The notes: generated from the sequence alone by a model not told the origin. A DNA stretch of 64,000 bases from Levilactobacillus tujiorum (GCF_012641185.1 NZ_JAAXLK010000005.1:1-64000); one strand, 5' to 3'; counted from the first letter of the stretch, positions 51,583-61,634 are shown. Made by a program: numbers and translations.

Positions 51583-54500
51583 GTGAATATGATTAAAGGC
51601 GAATGGAATTACATTCGGCATAATCGGTTGATTTTAATCTCCGTTCTTGCCATTATGTTTATTCCATTCCTCTACAGTATCTTCTTTCTGAAGTCAGTCT
51701 GGGATCCATATGGCGAGACTGGCAGTTTACCCGTTGCGGTGGTTAACCAGGATAAGCCGGTCACCTACCAAGGGCAGAAATTAAACGTTGGGGATCAGAC
51801 GATCACTAACTTGAAGAAAAACGACCAATTAGGTTGGAAGTTCGTGTCCGCTAAGACGGCGGCCGATGGGTTGAAGCACCACAAGTATTACACGGTGATC
51901 ACCATTCCCAAGAACTTCTCGGCGAATGCCGCTACGGCGCTGGACAAGCATCCTAAGAAGATGACGTTCACTTACAAAACCAACGGCTCTGCTAACTACA
52001 TTGCCCAGGTTATGAGTGAAGTGGGATCATCTAAGTTGGATAGTGAAATCCGGGCCAAGGTTACCAAGGCCTATGCCCAAGCGACCTTTAAGCAGATCTA
52101 CGCTGTGGGTCAGGGGATGGACAAGGCCGCTAAGGGTTCCGCCAAATTAAAGGACGGAACGGTTACCTTAACGGATGGTCTGAACACCTATACAACTGGG
52201 GTTCACACGTTGAACAATGGTTTACAACAGATGAAGACTTCCGTAAAGCCATTGGCTACGGGAATTCAGAAGTTGTCGAACGGCTCACAAACGCTGCAAT
52301 CCGGACTGGCGAAGTATACCAGTGGGGTTGGACAGTATGCTAATGGGGTTAATCAGTATACTGGTGGTGTTGGTCAGCTGAGTGCCGGAATGCCTAAGTT
52401 GCTGGATGGGACTTCCCAATTGAGTGCTGGCGCTAAGACGCTGAATACGGGGGTTTATACCTATGTAAATGGCGTTTACCAGTTGAATTCAGGAATCGGG
52501 ACGCTTAGCAACAAGGTTGGTCCACTGGCAAGTGGCGTGACCAAGTTGGCTAATGGCGGTAAGAGTTTAACTTCTGGGTTGAATGAACTTGATAAGAATT
52601 CTAGTGCGTTGAAGTTGGGTGCTAGTCAGGTCAATGATGGTGTTCTACAACTACAAACCATGATGAATCAATTGGCTCCTAGTCTGAGCTCATTGACTAC
52701 GCTGACTAAAGATCCTACAAAGTTGCAGGCTTTGCAGACGCTGTTAGGTGAATTGCAAAGTAGCGGTATGCTTGACGAAGGAAAGTTAGCAGACTTAAAT
52801 GCACAGTTAGACGCACTTTCCAAGGTTGATTTAACTGGTTTGAATTCAACGTTGACAGCTACTCAGGATAAGTTGACTGCTGATATTGTTGATGTTAAGA
52901 CTAAGCAAGCTATTAAGAATGCACAGCCATCTGCTGATAGTTCAAATTCGTCAAACGATGCTACTTCAGAAAACACTGATAAAGCAGCAGTGGATGCTGC
53001 TCAAAGTGCTGCGGATACGGCGGTTCACGAAAATTCTGAATTACAAAAGGCTGTCAAAAGTGGAGATGAAAGTGCTATAAAAAGTGCTGCTGATGCAGTC
53101 GGTAGTGCAACTACTGACGCGGCATCCAAAACCAATGCACTTAAGGCTAGTTCAGCACCAGTTGCCCAAACTAAGAGCACAACTGCTGAGCAAGATTACG
53201 ATACTGCTGTCGATAATTTGACAGCGGATGTGGCCAATCTTGGTAAGACTATGCAGACGATGCAAGGATCGTTAGCGACTCTGATTACGCTACAGGGACA
53301 AGCAACACAGCTCCAAGGCTTATTAGGCAGTGTTACTGACGCTAAATTGACAACTGATGATCTTTCGGCTATGTCTAGCGCATTGGCAAACCTTCAAGTT
53401 CAGAGCGGTATGATTAACCAGTTGAGCAGTTCTTCTAAGAGCTTAGCTAAGCTAGTTAAAGGTACTGGTGATTTGAGTACCGGGCTCGATACCTATACAG
53501 CTGGGGTTTCTAAAGCTTTGGCAGGCTCAAACCAACTTTCTGATGGCTTGACAACGATGAATAGTCAAATTCCAACGCTGACCGCTGGAATTACACAATT
53601 AGCTGATGGTTCTAAGAAGTTAGCTAAGAATGGTCCTGCGTTGAAGTCTGGTTCCAAGAAGCTTTCAAGCAAGATGTCTGTTCTCTACGGTGGTCTAGAG
53701 ACGGCCGCTGGCGGTGTCAACAAGCTTAACTCCAAGACGCCACAACTCACTGCAGCCGGCAACAAGTTGACCAGCTCTTCCGCTCAACTCATGAACGGTT
53801 CCGGTCAATTAACTTCTGGGTTGAACGAACTAAACAGCAAGGTACCTACGCTGACCAGTGGGGTTAACCAACTGGCCGATGGGTCGCAAAAACTGGATGA
53901 CAACAGTAACCAGTTGATGCAAGGGACTAAGAAGCTCTCCGATGGCAGTGGCACGTTAGCCAAGTCCTTGAAGAGTGGTGCTGATCAGATTCAAGCGCAA
54001 CCACTGACTAGCAAGACGGCCGATATGTTTGCCGCACCAACGAAGCTGAAGCATGAAAACTACAGCTACGTGCCAAACTACGGGCATGCCTTAGCACCTT
54101 ACGTCTTGTCCGTTGCCCTCTACGTTGGGGCCTTGGTCTTCAACTTTGCCTTCCCAATTCGGAAGGTGTCACGCGAAGGCGGAACAGCTACAGGCTGGTA
54201 CTTGAGTAAGGTCTCCATTGGCGCAGTCGAAGGACTCGCCATGGGACTGATTGAACCAGCGCTGATGATGCTGGGTGGCTTGACGGTCGATCACCCAGGT
54301 CAGATGATTCTGATCTCGGTCTTCTTCGCTGAGGCGTCGATGTTTATCGTCATGTTCCTCTCAATGCTGCTGGATAACCCTGGTCGTTTCATCGCCATGG
54401 TTCTCCTGATGCTACAACTTGGTGGTTCCGGTGGGACGTTCCCAATGGAAGTCACGAACCACTTCTACAACGTTGTTCACCCATTCCTACCAATGACTTA

Positions 54501-54717
54501 CTCAATCCTCGGATTCCGGCAAGCCATTACGTCAGGAATGTCTGGCATGGTTGGGCAAGCCTTATGGGTCTTAGCACTCTTTACCATTCTTGGTTTAGCA
54601 CTGCTCTGGCCAACGATGGCTTGGTTACAGAAGAAGCATCTGATGGGTGTCTCACAATTGGATGACAACCAAAAGTTACAAGCGGTTGAAGATCCGAACA
54701 CGAAAGCTCATTCGTAA
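51583..54717 (+). CDS. YhgE/Pip-family giant membrane protein
   Basis: About 1044 residues from the GTG that lies 9 bp after AAAGGGAG (TTG 51574 and ATG 51589 are alternatives). One N-terminal helix (RLILISVLAIMFIPFLYSIFF) leads to a large extracellular region built of many Ser/Gly/Leu repeats (LxxGxxxLxxG pattern, such as LSNGSQTLQSGLAKYTSGV). Five to six C-terminal helices in an ABC-2-permease-like arrangement follow. The family includes phage-infection protein Pip and type VII-linked YhgE. Codons turn AT-rich between about 52,450 and 53,650 relative to both ends, which suggests mosaic origin. Confidence 0.92.
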   Translation: MNMIKGEWNYIRHNRLILISVLAIMFIPFLYSIFFLKSVWDPYGETGSLPVAVVNQDKPVTYQGQKLNVGDQTITNLKKNDQLGWKFVSAKTAADGLKHHKYYTVITIPKNFSANAATALDKHPKKMTFTYKTNGSANYIAQVMSEVGSSKLDSEIRAKVTKAYAQATFKQIYAVGQGMDKAAKGSAKLKDGTVTLTDGLNTYTTGVHTLNNGLQQMKTSVKPLATGIQKLSNGSQTLQSGLAKYTSGVGQYANGVNQYTGGVGQLSAGMPKLLDGTSQLSAGAKTLNTGVYTYVNGVYQLNSGIGTLSNKVGPLASGVTKLANGGKSLTSGLNELDKNSSALKLGASQVNDGVLQLQTMMNQLAPSLSSLTTLTKDPTKLQALQTLLGELQSSGMLDEGKLADLNAQLDALSKVDLTGLNSTLTATQDKLTADIVDVKTKQAIKNAQPSADSSNSSNDATSENTDKAAVDAAQSAADTAVHENSELQKAVKSGDESAIKSAADAVGSATTDAASKTNALKASSAPVAQTKSTTAEQDYDTAVDNLTADVANLGKTMQTMQGSLATLITLQGQATQLQGLLGSVTDAKLTTDDLSAMSSALANLQVQSGMINQLSSSSKSLAKLVKGTGDLSTGLDTYTAGVSKALAGSNQLSDGLTTMNSQIPTLTAGITQLADGSKKLAKNGPALKSGSKKLSSKMSVLYGGLETAAGGVNKLNSKTPQLTAAGNKLTSSSAQLMNGSGQLTSGLNELNSKVPTLTSGVNQLADGSQKLDDNSNQLMQGTKKLSDGSGTLAKSLKSGADQIQAQPLTSKTADMFAAPTKLKHENYSYVPNYGHALAPYVLSVALYVGALVFNFAFPIRKVSREGGTATGWYLSKVSIGAVEGLAMGLIEPALMMLGGLTVDHPGQMILISVFFAEASMFIVMFLSMLLDNPGRFIAMVLLMLQLGGSGGTFPMEVTNHFYNVVHPFLPMTYSILGFRQAITSGMSGMVGQALWVLALFTILGLALLWPTMAWLQKKHLMGVSQLDDNQKLQAVEDPNTKAHS

Positions 54718-54731
54718 AAATTAAACGATTA

Positions 54732-54769
54732 GGAGAAATGCAAGTTTGACGATTGCGTTTCTCTTTTTA
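54732..54769 (+). terminator. terminator of the YhgE/Pip gene
   Basis: GAGAAAtGCAA/TTGCgTTTCTC hairpin then T5. Confidence 0.85.
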
Positions 54770-54779
54770 GATAAGTTAC

Positions 54780-54821
54780 CAAAAAGTGCCGTGAAGCAGC
54801 TAGCTTCATGGCACTTTTTGC
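54780..54821. terminator. second, bidirectional hairpin terminator
   Basis: AAAAAGTGCCgTGAAG/CTTCAtGGCACTTTTT hairpin with A- and T-runs. Confidence 0.85.
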
Positions 54822-54858
54822 GTATAATGAAAACAGATGAGAGAAAAGAGGAGACAGT

Positions 54859-55353
54859 ATGTCCGTGAAATTTCGGCTGGCACAGGTCAGCGATCAAGCC
54901 ACCATTATTGCGATTTATAATCAAGCCGTCGCCACCAAGGGGAGTACGGCTGATTTGACCCCGGTTACCGTCGCGCAACGGCAGGCGTGGTTCGCTGCCT
55001 TTACCCCGGATCATTTTCCACTGTGGGTGATTGAAAGTGATGGCGCTTGCGCCGGCTTTGTTGGCTTAGAACCCTACAGCGACCGGGCGGGATATCGAAA
55101 TACCGCTGAAATTGCCATTTACTTGGATGCCCAGTATCGGGGCCATCATCTAGGGACCCAGGCTATTGATTGGGTGGCTCAACAGGCGCCTAAATTAGGG
55201 GTCACAACCGTGATTTCCCGCATCTTTGGCCATAATCAGGCCAGCCGGCATCTCTTTGAGCAGTCGGGCTATGAACACTGGGGTCACCTGCCAGCCATTG
55301 CGGATATGCAAGGATTCACCGCCGATTTGGAGGTTTATGGTCGCCATTTCTAA
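54859..55353 (+). CDS. GNAT acetyltransferase, phosphinothricin-acetyltransferase-like
   Basis: 164 residues of the PAT subfamily: FRLAQVSDQATIIAIYNQAV at the N-terminus, AEIAIYLDAQYRGHHLGTQAIDW with the acetyl-CoA-binding R-G-H-H-L-G loop (Q/RxxGxG/A type, near 93-98) and VISRIFGHNQASRHLFEQSGYEHWG. It acetylates a small amine or amino acid substrate that cannot be named. AGAGGAG upstream of the ATG. Monocistronic. Confidence 0.88.
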   Translation: MSVKFRLAQVSDQATIIAIYNQAVATKGSTADLTPVTVAQRQAWFAAFTPDHFPLWVIESDGACAGFVGLEPYSDRAGYRNTAEIAIYLDAQYRGHHLGTQAIDWVAQQAPKLGVTTVISRIFGHNQASRHLFEQSGYEHWGHLPAIADMQGFTADLEVYGRHF

Positions 55354-55562
55354 TGCTGTGATAAGTGATGAAAACGCACCGGATTTTTTCACAAATACGC
55401 AATGAAACCGGGAATTGTCTAGGCTCATCCTTGATAAATATTGTATATGTTATATGAAAATGACGTGAAACATGTTAAAATATCATCGTGTGGTTTTATG
55501 CATAACGGGGGAACCCGTTAAGTTGCTTCATATATCAGAGTATTCGACGGAGGCAAACATTC

Positions 55563-56366
55563 TTGAATAAACGACGGCCAAACCCCAAGCAAGTGCCAGA
55601 CCCCAATGAACCCTTATGGCGGTCGACACTGCGGGTAGCCATGCCCCTTAATTTAAGCTATATTCCAATTGGGCTGGCTTGTGGGATTTTGCTACACGCG
55701 GCAGGGTTCAATACCTTACTGACTGGATTGGTTTCTTTGTTGATCTTTTCCGGTGGGGCACAATTTTTAATTGCCACGATGTTGACTATTAATTCCCCAT
55801 TACTATCAATTGTTTTGATGCTGTTTTTCCTGGAATTACGGTATGCATTACTGAGTTCGAGTTTATCACCATACTTAAAGGGCTCATCTAACCGCTTTCT
55901 GTTTATGTTTGCGGTCTCGTTAAACGATGAAAATTACGCCATTAACTACTTAAAATTTGCCACTGATAAAAAGTGGACGGGTAAGGAAGCTCTAATGGTG
56001 GAGCATTATTCCTTGCTATTCTGGGCGGCTAGTAACGTCGTGGGCAGTCTGATCGGTAGTGCCTTGAAGATTGACCTGAGCATCGTTAATTTCGCGCTGA
56101 CGGCGTTGTTCTTGTACATGATTGTCATGCAGATCAAGAACCGGCTAACCATCGTGATTTGCCTGATTTCAGGAGTACTCGCAGCGGTCTGCATGATGCT
56201 GACCAAGAGTACGTTAGGGTTGGTTATTTCGACAATTATTGCTTCACTCATTGGGTTCGCTTTGGAAGCGACACTGCGTAAGAAATTGCCTGACAGTCAT
56301 TGGCTGTGGCGCTTGCGTAGTCCTGGCTCAAAGAAAGAGGCTGTGGAGCATTCGGACGCTAATTAG
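55563..56366 (+). CDS. azlC: AzlC-family branched-chain amino acid exporter subunit
   Basis: 267 residues from a TTG start with CGGAGGC upstream. About five to six membrane helices. The AzlC pattern is clear: LRVAMPLNLSYIPIGLACGILL, LIFSGGAQFLIATML and FFLELRYALLSSSLSPYL. With AzlD it forms a two-component exporter of branched-chain amino acids or their analogues in the cytoplasmic membrane. 17 bp before azlD. Confidence 0.9.
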   Translation: MNKRRPNPKQVPDPNEPLWRSTLRVAMPLNLSYIPIGLACGILLHAAGFNTLLTGLVSLLIFSGGAQFLIATMLTINSPLLSIVLMLFFLELRYALLSSSLSPYLKGSSNRFLFMFAVSLNDENYAINYLKFATDKKWTGKEALMVEHYSLLFWAASNVVGSLIGSALKIDLSIVNFALTALFLYMIVMQIKNRLTIVICLISGVLAAVCMMLTKSTLGLVISTIIASLIGFALEATLRKKLPDSHWLWRLRSPGSKKEAVEHSDAN

Positions 56367-56383
56367 GATACAGGGAGAGCTAT

Positions 56384-56731
56384 ATGAACGCAGTTAATAC
56401 GTGGAACAGTACGCAACATTTTTGGCTAATTATTTTAGGCTTTATTGTGGCCTTCATCCCGCGTTTCATCCCGCTGATGTTGTTCACCAAGCGGTCAATT
56501 CCGGAATGGTTCAACGAGTGGATGAAGTTCGTGCCGGTATCACTGTTTACGGCGCTAGTGGTGAAGGATATCTTCATCGACAGTGCCAGCTACGCGCTAC
56601 TACTTAACAAGTATTCAGAAATGCTTGCGGCGGTAATAGTGATTATTGTCGCCTACCGTACCCGGTCGATGGCCATTTCGGTGATCGTGGGCTTGATTGG
56701 CGTCTTTATCTTGTCGATGTTTATGGCATGA
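56384..56731 (+). CDS. azlD: AzlD-family exporter subunit
   Basis: 115 residues, four hydrophobic segments. HFWLIILGFIVAFIPRFIPLMLF, then IPEWFNEWMKFVPVSLFTALVV, is the typical AzlD start (FIPRFIPL, WMKFVP). The C-terminal helices are VIVIIVAYRTRSMAISVIVG. Partner of AzlC upstream; the unit closes with a terminator. Confidence 0.92.
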   Translation: MNAVNTWNSTQHFWLIILGFIVAFIPRFIPLMLFTKRSIPEWFNEWMKFVPVSLFTALVVKDIFIDSASYALLLNKYSEMLAAVIVIIVAYRTRSMAISVIVGLIGVFILSMFMA

Positions 56732-56747
56732 CTAAATTTGATATGAC

Positions 56748-56783
56748 GAAGGGACCTTGCTGGATGGTAGGGTCCCTTTTTTA
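56748..56783 (+). terminator. terminator of azlCD
   Basis: AAGGGACCttgc/gtaGGGTCCCTT hairpin then T6. Confidence 0.88.
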
Positions 56784-56845
56784 GCAGGATTATATTGAGC
56801 TTTTAGTAAGTGAGGTTGGCAAGTAACAGCTTAGTAAGCAGAATC

Positions 56846-56874
56846 TAAAAAACACTTCCGTCAAGAAGTGTTCA
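56846..56874 (-). terminator. terminator of the minus-strand small gene
   Basis: On the minus strand AACACTTC/GAAGTGTT followed by T6. Confidence 0.8.
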
Positions 56875-56881
56875 CGCATTA

Positions 56882-57121
56882 TTAATGTTGGAATTCTTCA
56901 TATAAAATGATGTCATCAGCGATGTTAGATGCAGACTGGTGAGAGCCACATTTAGGATTGGTGTAATCATGCTTCCAAGACGCAATCAGTTCACGATAGG
57001 CAATCATTAATTCTGTTGCCTGAACAGCCGTATAGCCACGATCGACCAATCGTTGTTTAATAATCTTATCTAATTCAGAGGATGAGGCCAGATGAATGTT
57101 GGGGTTGATCAATTGAGACAC
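56882..57121 (-). CDS. small helical protein of unknown function
   Basis: 79 residues: LDKIIKQRLVDRGYTAVQATELMIAYRELIASWKHDYTNPKCGSHQSASNIADDII. A helix-rich, single-Cys cytosolic protein, probably small and regulatory, without a recognised family. AAAGGCGG precedes the ATG, with its own terminator 8 bp after the stop. More AT-rich than the neighbours. Confidence 0.65.
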   Translation of the reverse strand: MSQLINPNIHLASSSELDKIIKQRLVDRGYTAVQATELMIAYRELIASWKHDYTNPKCGSHQSASNIADDIILYEEFQH

Positions 57122-57310
57122 CGCCTTTTACAGTTTGCCTAATTTTTCCCGGTTAGGGTTCTCTAACTATAGCATGTAGTTTGGGGCAATAAAAGCAGAG
57201 ATGAAAATCAGGCATAATGGTTAATTGAGTGATCTACCAGCAAGTCCTATTTGCCAGAGAGGTTAGCTTAGAGAAAACACATCCGCAGCCCCCCCCACGA
57301 GTTACCCAAC

Positions 57311-57362
57311 CAAAAAAGCACCACCCGACCGAGTGATCAATCCCAGTCAGGTGGTGCTTTTA
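57311..57362. terminator. terminator of cfa
   Basis: AAAAAAGCACCACC/GGTGGTGCTTTT arms around a 22-nt loop; A- and T-runs would let it work in both directions. Confidence 0.88.
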
Positions 57363-57396
57363 CTTCAGATGATCCGCGGTCACCTGAACAATTGTA

Positions 57397-58599
57397 TTAG
57401 TCGGTTACGTTAGCGCGGGCATGCGTATCATCATACATGTAATCCCGCGTCATCGGTAACATCCGGGCTGAAGGGCCCTTCGAAATCAAATACTGAATCA
57501 CGTCAATATTACCAGATTTGAAGGATGCCGCGCAAGCTTGGAGATAAAGATCCCACATGCGTACGAATTTTTCATCAAACATCTTGGCAACTTCTTCGCG
57601 GTGTTCGTTAAAGTTCTTGTCCCAGATTTCCACCGTCTTTTGGTAATGACGCCGGAGGGGTTCCATATCATCGATTTGTAAGCCGTTTTCGATGATGTGG
57701 GTCGTGTTTTCAATCAGACCAGGAACGTAGCCACCGGGGAAGATCCACTTGTTTAACCAACCATTGTTGGCGCCACCTTGTTGCCGGGTGATCCCGTGAA
57801 TTAAGGCAACCCCATCGTTCATCAGGTACTTTTGAACGCAATCGAAGTATTGACCCAAGTTTTCTTGGCCCACGTGTTCAAACATTCCCACGGAGGTGAT
57901 GTAATCCCACTGTTCGTTGCCGAGCTCACGGTAGTCTTCCAAGCGAACTTCGGCGACATCGGCTAAGCCTTCGTCTTGAATCCGTTGGTTGACGTAGTCG
58001 TATTGTTCTTGGCTTAAAGTAATTCCGGTCACGTGCAGGCCGTATTCTTTAGCAGCCGTCAACATCAGAGTACCCCAGCCACAACCGATGTCCAACAAGG
58101 TCTTACCGGGTTGTGGGTTGAGCTTCTTGATGATGTGGTGAACCTTGTTAACCTGTGCGGTGTACAAATCATCATCGGGTGATTCAAAGTAGGCACAGGA
58201 GTAAGTCATCGTGTCATCCAACCAGAGTTGATAGAAGTTATTTCCAATATCATAGTGGTTTTGAACGTCGGTCTTACTTTCTTTTTCAGTGTGTTTTTGC
58301 TTAGGCAGGAAGTGAATGAACTTCGAGTTGTGGAAGAAACTGTCGGCGTTTTCGTAAGCGGCCGTCAGTAAGTCCTCAATGCTGCCGTCAATCTCGATCT
58401 TGCCATCCATAATGGCTTCACCTAACGCGATGGACGCGTTACGGGAGATCTCTTTAACCGGGATGGCCTCGTGAATGGTGATGGTGACGTCAGGAGTGCC
58501 GGTCCCGTATACATCGCTGGTGCCGTCCCAGTAGTTAACGCGGACGGGGATGTTGAAGGTGTGGCTCAGGAACGTTTTGTAGAAAGTTTTTTCAAGCAT
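57397..58599 (-). CDS. cfa: cyclopropane-fatty-acyl-phospholipid synthase
   Basis: 400 residues from the ATG at 58599, with GGAAAGGA 8 bp upstream; an in-frame extension is not supported. It transfers a methylene from S-adenosylmethionine to cis double bonds of membrane phospholipid acyl chains. SAM motif [16 protein letters not shown] (about 168-183), [26 protein letters not shown] before it, GITLSQEQ after it and a C-terminal [18 protein letters not shown] with the active-site Glu. It sits opposite a divergent anchored protein; a CRE-like palindrome lies between. Confidence 0.96.
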   Translation of the reverse strand: MLEKTFYKTFLSHTFNIPVRVNYWDGTSDVYGTGTPDVTITIHEAIPVKEISRNASIALGEAIMDGKIEIDGSIEDLLTAAYENADSFFHNSKFIHFLPKQKHTEKESKTDVQNHYDIGNNFYQLWLDDTMTYSCAYFESPDDDLYTAQVNKVHHIIKKLNPQPGKTLLDIGCGWGTLMLTAAKEYGLHVTGITLSQEQYDYVNQRIQDEGLADVAEVRLEDYRELGNEQWDYITSVGMFEHVGQENLGQYFDCVQKYLMNDGVALIHGITRQQGGANNGWLNKWIFPGGYVPGLIENTTHIIENGLQIDDMEPLRRHYQKTVEIWDKNFNEHREEVAKMFDEKFVRMWDLYLQACAASFKSGNIDVIQYLISKGPSARMLPMTRDYMYDDTHARANVTD

Positions 58600-58699
58600 G
58601 TCATGGGTCCTTTCCGGTTTCTTCAATACATCAGAAGAAACAAAATTACCATGCCATTATACGCCTATCACCCCCGAAAGCGTAAGGGGAAGCCTTGAA

Positions 58700-58713
58700 T
58701 GTAAGCGCTTAAT
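58700..58713. promoter_or_regulatory. CRE-like site between cfa and the divergent gene
   Basis: TGTAAGCGCTTAAT has the perfect TAAGCGCTTA palindrome and matches the CRE consensus at 12 of 14 positions (the last two differ). It may be a weak CcpA or LacI-family operator. Confidence 0.4.
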
Positions 58714-58808
58714 GTGTGCTTTCGCCGATTTGGTCCAGTAAAATCCACCGATTCGGAGAACAGGCATGGTATAATAAAGACATAATTAACCAGCGGAGGT
58801 CTTTCACT

Positions 58809-59702
58809 TTGAAAAAATGGGTATGGGTCGTGGCAACAATCGTTGTGGCACTGCTGATTGGCGGTTACGCGTATTCGAACCATCACGCAACTGCTAAAGA
58901 GTACCAAGCGGCAATGGCCAACGGGCGTACTGCCATTCAAGATAAACACTACACGCAAGCCGAGAGCTATTTCCAGAATGCCTTGAAGCGGCGCTTAAAT
59001 GATAAGACAGCGCAACGCTACTTAACGCAAACGCAACGCTACGTAGCGGGTGAAAATGCACTGGAAGCTCGGCACTTTGCGACGGCGAAGACGCACTATG
59101 CCGCCGTTAAGAACACCGAGAATGGTTCCGCGGTGTTGGTCAAGCGCGCGAAGGATCGCTACAAGCAAGTGAAGGAGATCCAAGCCAACGTTAAACAATT
59201 TAAGGAAATTTTGAAGAAGGCGCAGGGTGAGAATCAGGCGTTGAATTATGGACAGTCGAATACCACCTTGGATGAGCTGTTCAATAACGAAAAGTTCCGT
59301 CAGATCTACTACAAGAACTTGTACGATCAAGCGTTGACCTTACGTAAGGCCAATAACGCCGGTCAGACGAATGAAACGAATGCGGCGGCGGATTCCTCGT
59401 CTTCCGCATCATCCACCAGCAGTAGTTCGGCGACGAATAGTTCGAGTGCGTCTTTGACTTCTTCCGAGAAGCAAGCCGCGAAGAACTATTCAGGGAGTAA
59501 CGAGTACACGGTTACCCAGAGTCAAAAGGAGCTGGATGGTAAGACCATCACCGCCCAACAGATTGCGTCTGCACGAAAGACCATTGATGGTGCTGGCGGC
59601 AATGCGAGCGCGATGAGTGATCAAGATGTGCGGGTCGCCATGCAACAAGCCGCTAAGAAGAATGTTTCCTTGGCAAAATACACGAGTCAATATTTGAAAT
59701 AA
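58809..59702 (+). CDS. membrane-anchored TPR-like protein with Ser-rich linker
   Basis: 297 residues from a TTG with GGAGG 9 bp upstream. An N-terminal helix (KWVWVVATIVVALLIGGYAY) anchors it. A helical domain (YQAAMANGRTAIQDKHYTQAESYFQNALKRR, about 34-64) repeats a TPR-like pattern and runs into a coiled-coil (about 110-150). A Ser/Ala-rich linker follows, then a C-terminal helical domain (LDGKTITAQQIASARKTID). Extracytoplasmic. Function unknown; a peptidoglycan or envelope-stress link is only an inference. Confidence 0.75.
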   Translation: MKKWVWVVATIVVALLIGGYAYSNHHATAKEYQAAMANGRTAIQDKHYTQAESYFQNALKRRLNDKTAQRYLTQTQRYVAGENALEARHFATAKTHYAAVKNTENGSAVLVKRAKDRYKQVKEIQANVKQFKEILKKAQGENQALNYGQSNTTLDELFNNEKFRQIYYKNLYDQALTLRKANNAGQTNETNAAADSSSSASSTSSSSATNSSSASLTSSEKQAAKNYSGSNEYTVTQSQKELDGKTITAQQIASARKTIDGAGGNASAMSDQDVRVAMQQAAKKNVSLAKYTSQYLK

Positions 59703-59707
59703 GCTAG

Positions 59708-59747
59708 CTAAGAGCGGTGCGGACGACAATGTCCGGGCCGTTTTTTA
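59708..59747 (+). terminator. terminator of the anchored protein gene
   Basis: GCGGtGCGGACgacaatGTCCGggCCGT hairpin then T6. Confidence 0.8.
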
Positions 59748-60238
59748 ATTTGCGGATTAAATCATCCAAGCCTAGGTATTGTTCGGAAATTGCAAATCAT
59801 GCTGAAATGGGAAAAAACATTGATGACCAAAAATTTTGTGGCTGATGGTCAATTTGGAAAGAAAACTTACCTTTTCCAACGGATGGGTTCCGAAATTTGA
59901 CATGATGGTAAGTTAAGCGAACAAATAGTTTAAGAGGGTGTATAATATAATTAATTGGTCTACAAGTGTTTTAGTGGCCGCAAAGCTAGTGGTAGCAAGG
60001 AGTTACCGCCATTGAGACACGAAAAGTCCCCAAAAAATTCACAAGTCATTATTTACGCCAAATTGGTAAGCGTGTTTTACTATATATCTAGAATCAGAAA
60101 TTCTACTAAGGGGGGTAGAGTAACGGCCCTTATCACAGACTAGGTGAGCACCAATCTTGGGGGATGGGGCGAGACCTAATACTGATTTGATTCCCAAATC
60201 ACCACGAAGTCTTGACGAGGAGTCGTTACAAGAAAATT
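59748..60238. other. gene-free region upstream of the ROK gene
   Basis: AT-rich. TTGACA (59897-59902) and TATAAT (59941-59946) occur but at non-standard spacing. A short frame of about 60 codons near 59955 has no ribosome site and unlikely composition and was not called. Confidence 0.4.
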
Positions 60239-61423
60239 ATGATTATCAACAAACATATCATGCGTACAACGAACGAGAAGCAAGTTCTTCAGCAGATTGT
60301 TAACGCTGGTCCGATTTCACGTAGTCAAATTTCCCGGAATCTTAGTTTAAATAAAGTGACGGTTTCTGATATCTACAGCCAGTTATTGCACGAAGGCCTG
60401 ATCCGTGAGGTTGGTCATGGGGTCAGCACGCGTAATGGTGGTCGGAAACCAGTCATGGCATTGCTAAACGTGGGGTATGGCTATGTCGTCAGCATCAACA
60501 TTTTACGTCAACGGTTCTCAATGATTACCAGTCGCTTAGATGGTCGGTCAGAAAATTATGCGAGTGTTTCTACGCGCGACGTGGATTTGACCACAGTGCT
60601 GGATATGATTGATGAGAAGATTGCGGCAACAGTGGCTGAGAATGACAACCGGCTATTAGGAATTGCATTTGGCCTGGATGGCACGATCTATGAGAATCAG
60701 ATCTTAGGGGCCTCATTGAAGGGCTTTAAGAACTTTGATTTAGCCAAGTACTTTAGTGATAAATTCCAAGTTCCCGTGGTCTTGGAGAACTTGGCCAATG
60801 AATCGGCGATCTTCGAGCGGGACTTTGCGGGTGAAGGTCTGTATAAGAACCTGATTTCCGTAACGATTCGGGATCAGGTCTCCGCCGGGATTATCACCGA
60901 GGGTCACCTGTATCGCGGCCACAACGGTGAGGCTGGTAATATTGGAACCTGCCCACTGGCGGACCGTTATCAAGAAAAGAACGTCCAAACGGTTAACCAG
61001 TACGTCGCTGAAGGAACGGTACTGCAGCGGATCATGGCTTACCAAAAGCTTGATCGGGTGGACGTCAACCGTATTCGGCGGGATTACCTGGGACACCGGC
61101 CAGAACTGTTGTCGATTCTCGATGAGTTCTCCTACTATTTGGCAAAGGTTTTAGGTAATTTGTCCAATACTTTTGCGCCGGACGCGATTATCGTCAACGC
61201 GCCAATCCTCGAATTGTTACCAGAAATGATGGATAGCGTTAGAAAGTATGTCGATGACATGGCCATTCTGCGCAAGGCACCTCTGCTGTTGACGAAGAAC
61301 GCGAAGGAAGCTTCCTTGAAGGGTGGCGCCTCAGCGATTATTCACAAGGCACTGGGCTTGGATGATTTACAATTAACGTTTAGTAATCAGCGGTCGGCAG
61401 TTTTAGAGGGCGTTGAATCTTAA
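60239..61423 (+). CDS. ROK-family transcriptional repressor (NagC/XylR type)
   Basis: 394 residues; start at ATG 60239 is uncertain (TTG 60212 and ATG 60260 possible). The N-terminal winged helix (QVLQQIVNAGPISRSQISRNLSLNKVTVSDIYSQLLHEGLIRE) is followed by a ROK sugar-kinase-like domain with GLDGTIYE, GHNGEAGNIG and a C-terminal APDAIIVNAPI. The zinc Cys motif is reduced (GTCPLADRYQ instead of CxCGxxGC), so binding or activity may differ. Likely a sugar-responsive repressor; no adjacent sugar genes to name the ligand. Confidence 0.85.
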   Translation: MIINKHIMRTTNEKQVLQQIVNAGPISRSQISRNLSLNKVTVSDIYSQLLHEGLIREVGHGVSTRNGGRKPVMALLNVGYGYVVSINILRQRFSMITSRLDGRSENYASVSTRDVDLTTVLDMIDEKIAATVAENDNRLLGIAFGLDGTIYENQILGASLKGFKNFDLAKYFSDKFQVPVVLENLANESAIFERDFAGEGLYKNLISVTIRDQVSAGIITEGHLYRGHNGEAGNIGTCPLADRYQEKNVQTVNQYVAEGTVLQRIMAYQKLDRVDVNRIRRDYLGHRPELLSILDEFSYYLAKVLGNLSNTFAPDAIIVNAPILELLPEMMDSVRKYVDDMAILRKAPLLLTKNAKEASLKGGASAIIHKALGLDDLQLTFSNQRSAVLEGVES

Positions 61424-61433
61424 AGAGAAGATG

Positions 61434-61476
61434 AAAGTCGTGTTGACTGGCATATCGCCAGTTGGCACGACTTTTT
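61434..61476 (+). terminator. terminator of the ROK gene
   Basis: AAGTCGTGttgACTGGC/GCCAGTtggCACGACTT then T7. Confidence 0.92.
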
Positions 61477-61634
61477 TTGAATAGGTAACGCGTGAGTTGT
61501 TGCTAGGCCCTGTCGAGAGTACTGCTTGCGGATGTTGAAAGCAGATTGCCGCTGTCTACGTAAGTGGTTGACGTTACCGTTTGTGCTTGAGGCATTCTGA
61601 TTTGGCCGCGACTTGAGTTCTAGCAGAGTGTATA

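Noticed and set aside
59955-60143. 62-codon frame upstream of the ROK gene
   Set aside because: No plausible ribosome site and a Lys/Ser/Ile-rich run of low-complexity residues; not conserved in feel.
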